From an uncultured Olsenella sp. (GTDB lineage: Bacteria > Actinomycetota > Coriobacteriia > Coriobacteriales > Atopobiaceae), in NCBI GenBank assembly GCA_900316105.1, contig ONBR01000007.1, forward strand, positions 1 to 64,000: a stretch of 64,000 nt of DNA. Reading direction: 5' to 3'. The notes below the pieces were generated by a model. That model worked only from the letters and a program-made list of their open reading frames with translations, did not search any database and was not told where the DNA came from. A program made the translations under genes and the position numbers. Below, piece after piece: positions 34,541 to 42,952 of this stretch (within the stretch, counting starts at the first letter, position 1; each line of letters starts with the position of its first letter).

Positions 34541-35410
34541 TCAGCAGTTGCCGACAAAGACCTGGTCCAGGTGCTCGCGGGCGATGTCTGCCAGATGGTA
34601 GACCTGGTCCACGGGTGTGGGCGGGCGGTCCTGCATATGCCAGCGGGGAAAGAAGCGGGTCACGTGAAGGACGACCTTTGGGTCCACGCCAGCAAGCCAG
34701 TTGGCGATGGCGCGCACCTCTTCCTCGCTGTCGTTCACGCCTGGCACGATCAGGGTAGTGACCTCCAGGTGACAGCTGGGCTCGGCGCCCAGGCGCCTGA
34801 TGGTCTCCTTGACGGTCGCGAGTTCGCCGCCATAACTCTGATAGACCTTTGGGTCAAAGGTCTTTAGGTCGATGTTCGCCGCGTCAATTAGTGGGGCAAG
34901 GACATCGATTACCTGGGCATTCGCGCATCCATTGGAGACAAGAACGTTTGCAAGGCCGACTTCGTGGGCGAGCCGTCCCACGTCTCGCACGTACTCCCAA
35001 CAGACGAGGGGTTCGTTGTAGGTGTGGGCGATGCCGATGACGTGGGGGTCACGGGCGTGCTCCCGCAGGGTGAGTGCGACCAGCTCCTTTGGTGAGACCT
35101 CCTGCCAGGGGACGTCGTATGCGCCTACCTGGGATATCTGCCAGTTCTGGCAGAAGGGGCAGTGGAAGTTGCAGCCGTAGCTGCCGACTGACAGGAGGTA
35201 GGAGCCTGGGTGCCAGCAAGCCAGGGGCTTCTTTTCCACGGGGTCCAGGGCCAGCGAGGTCAGACGTCCGTAAGCCTTCGGGATGACGGCGGCGTCCGTA
35301 GCGACCCTGGTTCGGCAGGCACCTGCCTGGCCCGGGGCCAGGCGGCAGGCTCGCGGGCAGACGGGGCAGGTCAGGCGGGCGGACGCATGGGATTCTTTCG
35401 ATTCGCTCAC
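34541..35410 (-). CDS. amrS: AmmeMemoRadiSam system radical SAM enzyme
   Basis: The 289-residue radical SAM protein has the SAM/4Fe-4S motif CNFHCPFC (Cys 80, 84, 87). Four extra N-terminal cysteines (15, 18, 22, 32) in the CPVCPRAC region are typical of the pyruvate-formate-lyase-activase-like AmmeMemoRadiSam branch. The system always pairs this enzyme with AMMECR1- and Memo-type proteins, and its reaction is unknown. The GTG start overlaps the preceding stop as GTGA, so it is translated with the fused partner gene upstream. It is the terminal gene of the pair. Confidence 0.92.
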   Translation of the reverse strand: MSESKESHASARLTCPVCPRACRLAPGQAGACRTRVATDAAVIPKAYGRLTSLALDPVEKKPLACWHPGSYLLSVGSYGCNFHCPFCQNWQISQVGAYDVPWQEVSPKELVALTLREHARDPHVIGIAHTYNEPLVCWEYVRDVGRLAHEVGLANVLVSNGCANAQVIDVLAPLIDAANIDLKTFDPKVYQSYGGELATVKETIRRLGAEPSCHLEVTTLIVPGVNDSEEEVRAIANWLAGVDPKVVLHVTRFFPRWHMQDRPPTPVDQVYHLADIAREHLDQVFVGNC

Positions 35411-36852
35411 GTGTGTCGCACCACCTCAAAGCGCTCAAGATGCCAGTCGTCGTTCCCAAGGTCGATGTCGCCTTTGCGCGCGGCTATGCTGACCTGCTCC
35501 TCTATCGAGTCGACACCGTCCAGGTCGGGTAGGAGAAGTCCCCTGCGCCCATCGTTGGTCGAGACGATGACGCCGTAGCGCCTGGGGTCAAGCTCTCTGG
35601 GGCTGTCGATGGTCTCGGGCTCACTCAGGACGTCCACGCTGTATACCAGCTCGGGAAGTTCGTCTTCGCTGACGGGAGGGAAGCGCGGGTCGCGGGAGCA
35701 TGCGCTTACGGCGTTGTCGCAGATTTCCTGGCCAAGCGTTGCCTTGGTGGGGAGGATGGTGCCGATGCAACCGCGGAGCTCACCGTCCTTGTGGAGGGAG
35801 ACGAAGCATCCGGCCCTGCTGTCGATGGCCTCTGCGGGCAGTCGGGCGTCTAAGAAGGCCAAGTCGGTGGGGCTTGTCGCATCGGTGCGCTCCCCAAAGG
35901 TCACATAGCGTTCGGTGGCAAGACGTGCCAGCTTTACCAGGGGGTCCTCCGCATCCTTGCGGCGACGCATGTCCTGGGTGTGCCAAGCGATGTACTGAGC
36001 TCGGAAGTCCCTGTCCTCGTCGCTGCCCTCCTGGCCAGTTGGGGTGAATGCCGCGACACCGTAACCCACGCCAAAGGGACCCTCGTGACTCAGGAGTTCG
36101 GCCTTCACCGGGGTACGGTCCAGGGCGCCAGCCATGATCTGGAAACTGCGGAGCCCGCACTCGGCCGCACGCTCGGCAAAGCTCGGGTCGACGGTCAGGA
36201 GCTTCAGGAAGTCACCTGTCCCGAAGGCTTCGCAGGCCAGCTCGTCGAACTGCGGGCCTTCCGGAGCGAATCCGTAGGGGCCATCGTCTGTGAGCTTGTG
36301 AGAAAGATCCCCCGAGGCCACGTATACGACGCGCTTCCCCAGGACGTCAGCCACCTTTTGGACCAGCTGGCCCAGCTGGTAATGGGCGGCGGGAGAAAGT
36401 CCAGAAAGGCCCATGCGCACGACCTTGAAGTCCTGGGTCCGCCCCGCCTCCTCGTAGGCCCCCTGGATGAAGTGGAGGGGAAGCATGGTTCCGTGGTCCA
36501 GGCTGGGGTCACGCTCACCCATGGTCCCTGCGGCAAGGCCGTCCGCATCGGCTGCGGCGCAGAGGGCGCTGACGAAGACCTGGTCGTAGTCTGCCTGGTA
36601 GCGGGCCTGAGGAGCGCCAAAGCGGGCGAAGCTCCCCTTGGCCCCGGCGCCGGGCGAGATGTGCAGGTAGTCACGGTACATGATGGAGTGGGGAGATGAG
36701 ATCACGATGGTCTGCGGCGCCAGCTCGCAGATGCGGCGGGCGACCTCCTGGTAGGCGTCGATGGTGCGTTGGATGCCCCGCTCCTCCCCGCGACCGACGG
36801 CGGGAATGATGAGCGGCGGATGCGGAACGGCAAAGGCGGCAAGTAGGGCCAT
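35407..36852 (-). CDS. Fused AmmeMemoRadiSam protein: dioxygenase/Memo-like plus AMMECR1
   Basis: The 481-residue two-domain protein has an N-terminal half (about 1-275) of the LigB/class III extradiol dioxygenase fold (AAFAVPHPPLIIP, VISSPHSIMYRDY, ASGDLSHKLT). This is the fold shared with Memo. The C-terminal half (about 310-475) is an AMMECR1 domain (GCFVSLHKDGELRGCIGT, YSVDVLSEPETI, YGVIVSTNDGRRGLLLPDLDGV). The N-terminal His residues needed for metal binding look present. The ATG at 36852 has AGGAGG nine bases ahead. It precedes the radical SAM gene with overlapping stop/start, so the whole three-part system is encoded by two genes. Confidence 0.9.
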   Translation of the reverse strand: MALLAAFAVPHPPLIIPAVGRGEERGIQRTIDAYQEVARRICELAPQTIVISSPHSIMYRDYLHISPGAGAKGSFARFGAPQARYQADYDQVFVSALCAAADADGLAAGTMGERDPSLDHGTMLPLHFIQGAYEEAGRTQDFKVVRMGLSGLSPAAHYQLGQLVQKVADVLGKRVVYVASGDLSHKLTDDGPYGFAPEGPQFDELACEAFGTGDFLKLLTVDPSFAERAAECGLRSFQIMAGALDRTPVKAELLSHEGPFGVGYGVAAFTPTGQEGSDEDRDFRAQYIAWHTQDMRRRKDAEDPLVKLARLATERYVTFGERTDATSPTDLAFLDARLPAEAIDSRAGCFVSLHKDGELRGCIGTILPTKATLGQEICDNAVSACSRDPRFPPVSEDELPELVYSVDVLSEPETIDSPRELDPRRYGVIVSTNDGRRGLLLPDLDGVDSIEEQVSIAARKGDIDLGNDDWHLERFEVVRHT

Positions 36853-36946
36853 GGAAACCAACCTCCTGGCTTGTGGCGGAAGCGAGGGCCCACCCCAAGG
36901 AGCGCGCCCTCTACAGTCATTTTCCCACCTAGGAGTGGTGCTGACG

Positions 36947-38758
36947 TCACTCCACGACGAGCGGCTCCATCTGGAAGGTCAGGCAATTCACGTAGCCCCG
37001 ATTGGTCTGCCTGAGGACGGGGACGCATGCCAGGGACATGACGCCCATGGTCATGAAGGGGGAGGGGAGCTTGCAGCCCATCTGGCGCCAGGCCTCCTGG
37101 ACCTGCGAGACCTGGGCGGCAACATCCTCCACCCGCCCTGTGCTCAAGAGGCCGCACACGGGAAGCTCCACCAGGGCCAGGACCTTGCCGTCCTGGACGG
37201 CCACCTCGCCGCCCCCGCAGGCCTCCAACGTTCGTGCCGCCAGGACCATGTCGGCATCATTGTCGCCCATGACCAGGAGGTTGTGGGCGTCGTGGCTGAC
37301 CGTCTGGGCCAGGGCCCCATGGATGCCGAAGCCCGTGGCGAAGCCGTGGGAGTAGGTGCCCTTGCTGCCGTGGTGACGGTCGAAGACGCAGAGCTTCAGG
37401 ATGTCGTGGGCGGGGTCGGCCTGGAGCTTGCCGCCCTGGACGGGGACCTCCACTATGGCGTCCTGGGTCAGGGTGTCGCCCGCCTTGATGCCGATGGCCC
37501 TCACCTTGGCAGTGCCGTCGGGCTTGTCGCAGGGGAAGTCGAACGCCCGGGGCGTCAAGAGGTCGCCCAGCTCCATGGTATGGGTCATGAAGTCGGGCCA
37601 GGCAAAGGGCTCCACTGCAAAGAGGGCCTTGCCCTCCTGGGCCACCAGCCGGCCGTCAATCCAGACCATCTGGGCCTGGAAGTCGGTGAGATCCTGCCAG
37701 AGGACGATGTCGGCGCACTTGCCGGGGGCGATGGCACCCAGGTCCTGGGCCTGGCCAAAGTAAGTCGCCATGTTGAGGGTTGCCATCTGGACGGCCGTGA
37801 CCCCGTCCAGCCCCAGGCGGACGGCCTCGCGCAGGACCCGGTCCATGTGGCCGTCGCTCACGATGGTGTTGGGGTGGCAGTCGTCGGTGCAGAGGAGGCA
37901 GAGCCGGGTGTCCACGCCGCTCTGGACAAGCTGGGGCAGGTAGCCCGGGAGGTTGAGCCAGGCGGACCCCAGGCGGAGTTGGGCGTACATGCCCAGGCGG
38001 AGCTTGGCCAGGACGTCATCGAAGGACCCCGACTCGTGGCAGGACGAGACCCCGGCAGCGATGTAGGCGTTGAGCCCCCGGTCGGTGTCGGTGGTCACGT
38101 AGTGGCCGGTTACGACCCGGTCGGCCTTGAGGGTCTCGCGGATCTCGTCCATGGGGCGGGTCTCGTCGGAGAGGACGCCCGGGAAGTTCATCATCTCGCC
38201 CAGCCCCACGGTGGCGGGCCAGGTCATGGTCTGGGCGATGTCCGTTGCATCGATGTCGGCACCCGTGTCCTCCACCCCCGTGACGGCGGGCACGCAGGAG
38301 GGCGGGGTCAACATGACCTTCAGGGGGACCCTCTCGGCGTCCTCCCACATGGCCCTCACGCCCTCCAGGCCACGGACGTTGGCCACCTCGTGGGGGTCGG
38401 CGTAGATGCCAGTGGTCCCATGGGGTACGACCCCGCGGGCGTACTCGGAGGGGCCCACCATGGAGGACTCGATGTGGATGTGGGAGTCCATGAGGCCAGG
38501 CGTGGCATAGAGGCCGTGGCCGTCCACCAGCTGGGTCTTGGGCCCAATGCAATGGTCGGCCGTATGGCCGGGCAGGGCCACGTAGGCGACTCTGCCCTCG
38601 GCCAGGGCGATGTCCGTGTGGTCCAGGACCTCGTGGGTGGTAACGGACACCAGGCGAACGTCCTTGATTACCGTATCCGCTGGTATCTGTCCCTGGGCCA
38701 CCCCGACCAGGGTGTCATTGCATTCCCACAGGGGCTTCCTGCAATAGTGGTTGATCAT
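36947..38758 (-). CDS. ade: Adenine deaminase
   Basis: This amidohydrolase converts adenine to hypoxanthine in purine salvage. The 603 residues include LMDSHIHIESSM (metal-binding His pair), PHGTTGIYADPHEVANV, SCHES and LCTDDCHPN, then the C-terminal adenine-deaminase domain. GGGAGGCCGCC precedes the ATG. The coding region has even stronger G/C-ending codon preference than the window average, which produces long antisense frames. Upstream, on the same strand, lie repeat copy R1 and the DUF2798 gene. An MFS carrier follows divergently, so a nucleobase link is possible but unproven. Confidence 0.94.
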   Translation of the reverse strand: MINHYCRKPLWECNDTLVGVAQGQIPADTVIKDVRLVSVTTHEVLDHTDIALAEGRVAYVALPGHTADHCIGPKTQLVDGHGLYATPGLMDSHIHIESSMVGPSEYARGVVPHGTTGIYADPHEVANVRGLEGVRAMWEDAERVPLKVMLTPPSCVPAVTGVEDTGADIDATDIAQTMTWPATVGLGEMMNFPGVLSDETRPMDEIRETLKADRVVTGHYVTTDTDRGLNAYIAAGVSSCHESGSFDDVLAKLRLGMYAQLRLGSAWLNLPGYLPQLVQSGVDTRLCLLCTDDCHPNTIVSDGHMDRVLREAVRLGLDGVTAVQMATLNMATYFGQAQDLGAIAPGKCADIVLWQDLTDFQAQMVWIDGRLVAQEGKALFAVEPFAWPDFMTHTMELGDLLTPRAFDFPCDKPDGTAKVRAIGIKAGDTLTQDAIVEVPVQGGKLQADPAHDILKLCVFDRHHGSKGTYSHGFATGFGIHGALAQTVSHDAHNLLVMGDNDADMVLAARTLEACGGGEVAVQDGKVLALVELPVCGLLSTGRVEDVAAQVSQVQEAWRQMGCKLPSPFMTMGVMSLACVPVLRQTNRGYVNCLTFQMEPLVVE

Positions 38759-38871
38759 GGCGGCCTCCCGACGTTCGGCGTATCCTACCTATCCTGTACG
38801 ATAGCCTAGCGAACATGGCCCTCCACCGCCAGATGACAGTCGACGTGACGGGGGGCGGCGCGTGACAAGAG

Positions 38872-38977
38872 CGTGACAGGGGACCCTCTTGACATACAAG
38901 GAGGGCCCGGTCCTCTTCGCCAGGGCTCCAAGAGATAGGTCTCCCCAGCCTGAGGGAACCGTCACCCTGTCACGGTC
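38872..38977. repeat. MITE/BIME-like element, copy R1
   Basis: It shares about 75 bases with the element at 41212-41342 (CAAGGAGGGCCCGG, CCAGGGCTCCAAGAGATAGGT, CCCCAGCC). Ends are REP-like (GTGACAGGGGACC...CTTGACAT and ACCGTCACCCTGTCACGGTCC) but shorter than in the second copy. Same orientation as that copy. Confidence 0.7.
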
Positions 38978-38988
38978 CGATGTTCCTC

Positions 38989-39543
38989 CTAGTCCTCGGC
39001 CTCGGCCAGACGGGCGGGAGCGGTCGCGTCCTTATTTACGCCCACGCCCGCGAAGACGGTCCGGATGAGGAGCCGGCTCAGGGGGGGCGCGCCGAACATG
39101 TTCCAGAAGAAGGCCATGGGGAAGTTCTTGATGACGGTGCCCACCCAGATGGCAGGAAGCTGGCTAATGGGGTTGCCCGCCAGGATCACGTTGAAGAGAA
39201 TCGCTGCCACCAGGCTCATGGTGGGACACATGACCATGACCGTGCAGGCCTGGCGGGTGCAGCGGCAGAGGAAGGCGTTGTCCCTCTGGGGGTCGACGTA
39301 GCGGCTGGCCATGTAGCCGCCCAGGCGATTGCCAAAGAGGCAGGAGAAGAGCTCCACGAAGAGCCACATGTAGGCCGCCTCCTGGAGAGCGCCCAGGAAG
39401 ACTTCGTTGGTCATGTTGGAGAAGCCGCCGACCATGGTGGGGTAGCCCAGCTTCCAGGCCACGTTGTAGACCTCCATCCCGTAGGCCATGGTGATGGACA
39501 TGAGAATGCCAAAGATTACTCCCTGCTGGCGGTTCTTGGGCAT
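38989..39543 (-). CDS. DUF2798-family membrane protein
   Basis: The 184-residue integral membrane protein starting MPKNRQQGVIFGILMS has four predicted TM helices. It shows a two-fold repeated pattern, each half with an early G(I/V)xxNxxMS-like helix and a second helix ending in NPISQLP or similar (MSITMAYGMEVYN... and PTMSLVAAILFNVILAGNP). This is the DUF2798 layout. GGGAGCAAGG serves as the ribosome-binding site. The open frame extends upstream to 39696, but that part is Arg-rich and contains a terminator hairpin, so it is leader rather than coding. Function unknown. Confidence 0.75.
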   Translation of the reverse strand: MPKNRQQGVIFGILMSITMAYGMEVYNVAWKLGYPTMVGGFSNMTNEVFLGALQEAAYMWLFVELFSCLFGNRLGGYMASRYVDPQRDNAFLCRCTRQACTVMVMCPTMSLVAAILFNVILAGNPISQLPAIWVGTVIKNFPMAFFWNMFGAPPLSRLLIRTVFAGVGVNKDATAPARLAEAED

Positions 39544-39606
39544 GCTGCCTTGCTCCCTTCTTGGTGTCCGGACCCGACGTCCGTGTCCGACTGGCACCAA
39601 CGGCCG

Positions 39607-39646
39607 AAAAAAAGCGCGTCGGAGCCCGAGGGCCCCGATGCGCTTT
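39607..39646 (-). terminator. Intrinsic terminator inside the leader of the DUF2798 gene
   Basis: On the minus strand AAAGCGC-A-UCGG pairs with CCGA-C-GCGCUUU around a G/C-rich loop and ends in seven U. It lies 64 bases before the DUF2798 start. No other minus-strand gene lies upstream until 43.7 kb, so it looks like an attenuator rather than an ordinary gene end. Confidence 0.65.
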
Positions 39647-39764
39647 GCTCTGCGCCTTGTTCTTTTGACTGCTACACGCAAGGCGAACTCTAGCACCTAC
39701 GCCAGGCAGGCTCACAGAATCGCGACAAAGTCATCGGGGTGGGAATGGGCCTCTTGTGCAGGGC

Positions 39765-39791
39765 GTGTCAAGAGAAAGGTCCCCATGACAC
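39765..39791. repeat. Single 27-base REP unit
   Basis: GTGTCAAGAGAAAGGTCCCC followed by ATGACAC. Same length and pattern as the right end of the element at 41212-41342. Contains TTGACA on the minus strand, which could act as a -35. Confidence 0.55.
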
Positions 39792-39839
39792 ATAGTGTCG
39801 GGCTTGTGACGATTTCATGTCCCGCACTCCCCAGCTTCC

Positions 39840-39965
39840 TATAATCCAAGCGTCAATGCGTGGCCCCAGCGGCGTAAGTCCGATTGATTGGTTTGGGGCC
39901 ATTCGTCAGTAGGCATGTGTCGCTCTTTCGATGGCTCGCCGGTTTCGTCGAAAGGAATGCAGCAC
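39840..39965 (+). promoter_or_regulatory. Promoter and structured leader of the MFS gene
   Basis: TATAAT at 39840-39845 would start a leader of about 110 nt. It has two hairpins. One is GGCCCCA (39862-39868) with TGGGGCC (39894-39900). The other is CTTTCGA (39925-39931) with TCGAAAG (39948-39954), whose 3' arm covers the Shine-Dalgarno AAAGGA (39951-39956). The layout is that of a translational switch. No known riboswitch class was recognised. Confidence 0.5.
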
Positions 39966-41186
39966 ATGTCAGCACGGCAAGCACAGGTTCAGGTTGTCCA
40001 GACTGCCCGCTCGGGTGCGTCTGCAGAGCCCAAGCTCTGGACCTGCGACCTCGTCCTCATCATCCTGGTCAACCTCTGCGTATTCACCAACCACATCATG
40101 AGCCTGGCCACCTTCCCCTACTTCATCGTGAGCCTGGGCGGAACCGAGGCCCTGGCCGGCCTCTGTGCCACCTTCTTCTCGCTGGTCGCGGTCGTCATCC
40201 GTCCCTTCATCGGCTGGTGGCTGGACAACGGGGCCCGTCGGGTGGCCCTGGTCATCGGCCTGGTCCTCATGGGCCTGGCTCCTATGGGCTACCTTCTGGT
40301 GCCCACCCTCTCCGTTGTGGTCGTCCTGCGCATGATTCACGGTGCCGGCCTGTCCTTCTCCAACTCGACGACCGCCACCGTGGCCTCCGACGTCATCTGC
40401 AAGCCTCGCTTTGGCGAGGGCATGGGCTACTTCGGCATGGCCACCGCCCTGGCCTCGGCCATCGCTCCCGCACTGGGCCTGGAGCTCATGGGCAACCTGG
40501 GGTTCGGGGCCCTCTTTGCCACGGCTGCCGGCATCGCTGCCCTTGGCCTGGTCCTCTTCCTCTTCATCCGGGTGCCCAAGCCCCAGGTAGAGAAGAAGCC
40601 CCTCTCCCTCAAGGGCCTTGTCAACAAGGACTCCCTGCCAGCAACCGTCACCATGATGGTCTTCATGCTGACCTTCGGCGCCTTGGAGAACTTCGTCGCC
40701 ATCTACGCCAGCAACAACGGCCTGCCCTCGGGCTCCCTCTACTTCGTGATCATGAGCGTCATGCTTCTTCTGGTCCGCGTCTTCCTGGGCAAGATGGTTG
40801 ACCAGAAGGGTGAGGCCTTCTTTGTTTACGCCTGCAACGCCTCCATGTTCTGCGCCTTCATGCTCCTGGCCTTCGTACCCAGCGCGGCAACCTTCTACCT
40901 CTCCGCCGCCCTGGCAGGCTTTGGCTTCGGCGGCCTGGAGCCTGCCCTCCAGTCCATGGCCGTCCACACCTCCACGGACGAGACCCGCGGGTCGGCCAAC
41001 TCCACCTTCCTTTGTGGATACGACATCGGTTACGGCGTGGGCGGTGGCGTGGCGGGCTCCCTGATCACGGGTGCGGGCTATCCCACCATGTGGGCCACGG
41101 TGGCCTTCGCCTGTGTGGTCTCGGTCCTGGTCTATGTCCTCTGGGCACGCAAGAGCGATACCAGCTTTACCAAGCGCCTGCGTTAG
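39966..41186 (+). CDS. MFS transporter
   Basis: The 406-residue polytopic carrier has 12 predicted TM helices in two six-helix halves, with a short cytoplasmic N-terminus (about 25 residues) starting MSARQAQVQVV. The first intracellular loop carries FIGWWLDNGARR, the MFS motif-A position (G-W-x-x-D-N-G-A-R-R). A central loop is rich in Lys (KPQVEKKPLSLKGL). The C-terminus ends in a basic stretch. ATG 39966 lies 9 bases after AAAGGA. Earlier in-frame ATGs at 39888 and 39957 are poorer. It stands divergent from the DUF2798 gene and near adenine deaminase. Substrate unknown. Confidence 0.85.
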   Translation: MSARQAQVQVVQTARSGASAEPKLWTCDLVLIILVNLCVFTNHIMSLATFPYFIVSLGGTEALAGLCATFFSLVAVVIRPFIGWWLDNGARRVALVIGLVLMGLAPMGYLLVPTLSVVVVLRMIHGAGLSFSNSTTATVASDVICKPRFGEGMGYFGMATALASAIAPALGLELMGNLGFGALFATAAGIAALGLVLFLFIRVPKPQVEKKPLSLKGLVNKDSLPATVTMMVFMLTFGALENFVAIYASNNGLPSGSLYFVIMSVMLLLVRVFLGKMVDQKGEAFFVYACNASMFCAFMLLAFVPSAATFYLSAALAGFGFGGLEPALQSMAVHTSTDETRGSANSTFLCGYDIGYGVGGGVAGSLITGAGYPTMWATVAFACVVSVLVYVLWARKSDTSFTKRLR

Positions 41187-41211
41187 GCTCGCCGGGCCTA
41201 GCGCGGTGGGC

Positions 41212-41342
41212 CGTGTCAGTGGGACATTTCTCTTGACGCACAAGGAGGGCCCGGTTCTCTCCGCCAGGGCTCCAAGAGATAGGTCGCCCCAGCCAGAGGG
41301 AATCGGGCTCACCGTGTCGAGAGAACCGTCCCCTTGCCACGG
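41212..41342. repeat. MITE/BIME-like element, copy R2
   Basis: About 130 bases with 27-base imperfect terminal inverted repeats: 41213-41239 (GTGTCAGTGGGACATTTCTC...) and 41314-41340 (GTGTCGAGAGAACCGTCCCC...). The internal core is shared with R1 at 38872-38977. No open reading frame. Lies just after the MFS stop. Confidence 0.7.
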
Positions 41343-41426
41343 TCCTCTTGCCACGCGCGTGTGACAAAGCCAAGGAGAGGGCCAAGGCTGCAGGCTCGGG
41401 GCGTCCGTCCAGGGTGTCACCTGGCC

Positions 41427-41432
41427 TATAAT
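41427..41432 (+). promoter_or_regulatory. Candidate -10 element of the second GGDEF gene
   Basis: A perfect TATAAT about 100 bases before the start codon. No good -35 at 16-18 bases. The remainder of the 41343-41534 stretch holds nothing I can identify. Confidence 0.35.
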
Positions 41433-41534
41433 CGTGGACCGACCTGCTGTCCCAACGCCCTGCGCGGCATTTCGCCTTGTTCGAGGCGTGGACAGCGACA
41501 CGTCCCTTGCATCAGACGGAAAGACAGACCCCTC

Positions 41535-42617
41535 ATGTTCCGAGACTTCATAGCCCGGCTGGGCTCCGACTGCTTCGACCGGTATCCGGAGGAGATCGAG
41601 CGTCAGAACCGCGACACCATAGGCAAGCTGATCATCGTCGTCGTCTTCGTGGCCCTGCTCAACCTCCTGGCCGACCTGGCCGTGGGCCAGCTCTCCATTG
41701 CCTACCAGCCCCTTGCCCTCATATGCGCCTTTGCCCTCTTCGACCTCTTCTACCACTTCAAGCTCAGGGACAGCAAGGTCAGCCCCCGCCTGACACTCTA
41801 CGTCATGTGCTCCATACCCCTCTTGGCGGGCATCGCCATCGGCACCTTCCTGGCATCCACAAAGGGCGTCTTCACCTTTGCGGTCCTTTTGCCGGTGGCA
41901 TCGATCTTCGTCCTGGACCGCCCCCGCAACGTTGTTATCTGGATAGCCTCCACCTGCCTGCTCTTTGGCATCTGCGCCTATGTCTTCAAGCCGTGGGACG
42001 TCTTCATGGCCGATCTCTCCCACCTCTTCATCTACGGGCCCCTTGCCACGGGCGCAGCCCTCTTCGTGCTGGAGGTTCGCATCGCCAACGTCGAGCAGGC
42101 CATGGAGCTCAAGAGCAAGAGCGACCACGACGCCCTGACCGGCGTCTACAACCGCGGTGGGGGAGACGAGCGCATCGAGCGCCTGGTGGATGTCGGCACC
42201 CGCGGCCTCCTGGTCTTCATCGACGTCGACGACTTCAAGGACGTCAACGATACCTATGGGCACGCCGGCGGCGACGCGGTTCTCCAGGCCCTGAGCAGGG
42301 CAATCGCCAAGTCTTTCCGTTCGAGTGACATCGTGATGCGGGCCGGCGGTGACGAGTTCGTGGTCTTCGCGCCCGGCCTGGTGGAGGAGGACAACGTCCT
42401 GGCCAGTATCAGGCACCTGCGGGAGCGGGTCTCCGACCTCGTCTTCGTGGACAAGCCCAGCCTTTCGGTGACCATCAGCCTGGGCTGCATCGTCAACGAC
42501 GGCTCCTATCCTGACTTCGCAACCTTGCGGGCCCGGGCCGACGACCTCCTGTACGAGGTCAAGCAGGGCGGCAAGGACGGCTACCGGATCGACGCCGCCC
42601 CCTATCGGGCCGCCTAG
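41535..42617 (+). CDS. Membrane diguanylate cyclase (GGDEF protein)
   Basis: The 360-residue protein has about six TM helices (38-185) and a GGDEF domain (about 195-355) with HDALTGVYNRGGGDERIE, FIDVDDFKDVNDTYGHAGGD and intact AGGDEF. It should produce c-di-GMP. The ATG at 41535 gives MFRDFIARL with GGAAAGA upstream. The frame is open for 67 more codons without homology. Its membrane region differs from that of the GGDEF protein at 33.3 kb, so they probably sense different inputs. The gene begins just after repeat R2. Confidence 0.88.
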   Translation: MFRDFIARLGSDCFDRYPEEIERQNRDTIGKLIIVVVFVALLNLLADLAVGQLSIAYQPLALICAFALFDLFYHFKLRDSKVSPRLTLYVMCSIPLLAGIAIGTFLASTKGVFTFAVLLPVASIFVLDRPRNVVIWIASTCLLFGICAYVFKPWDVFMADLSHLFIYGPLATGAALFVLEVRIANVEQAMELKSKSDHDALTGVYNRGGGDERIERLVDVGTRGLLVFIDVDDFKDVNDTYGHAGGDAVLQALSRAIAKSFRSSDIVMRAGGDEFVVFAPGLVEEDNVLASIRHLRERVSDLVFVDKPSLSVTISLGCIVNDGSYPDFATLRARADDLLYEVKQGGKDGYRIDAAPYRAA

Positions 42618-42714
42618 GGCCGGGCGACGGAAAAGGGACGCTCCACTTATTGCAGGGCGGCGTAGAGAGGACGCCCCTCCCTACGTCGACGTCATTCCCC
42701 TCTCATATGCAGTT

Positions 42715-42744
42715 TTGGCGTACGTGTGTCTACTTTGGTACAGT
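42715..42744 (+). promoter_or_regulatory. Promoter of the SRP RNA gene
   Basis: TTGGCG, an 18-base spacer and TACAGT place the transcription start close to 42751, exactly where the terminal helix of the RNA begins. Confidence 0.7.
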
Positions 42745-42750
42745 GTTCAT

Positions 42751-42863
<113 letters not shown>

Positions 42864-42952
42864 TTTTTTGTAAAGAAGTTCCGCCGCGTGTCGCGTTCAG
42901 TCCATGTGAGCCGAGCGGCAGCGACGGACGTCACGAGAGGATAGATCCCTCC

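Noticed and set aside
36761..38809. 682-codon plus-strand open frame opposite adenine deaminase
   Set aside because: The minus strand encodes a full adenine deaminase with all motifs. The antisense frame has Gly/His/Val/Gln-rich composition without motifs and results from strong codon bias.
38989..39696. Longer N-terminus for the DUF2798 protein (start at 39696)
   Set aside because: The extra 51 codons are Arg-rich, contain the U7 terminator and lack a ribosome-binding site. The start at 39543 matches the family.
39969..42416. 815-codon minus-strand open frame opposite the MFS and GGDEF genes
   Set aside because: It spans two recognisable plus-strand genes and their intergenic repeat. Composition is typical antisense shadow (Glu/Asp/Gly/His/Gln rich) with no ribosome-binding site or domain.
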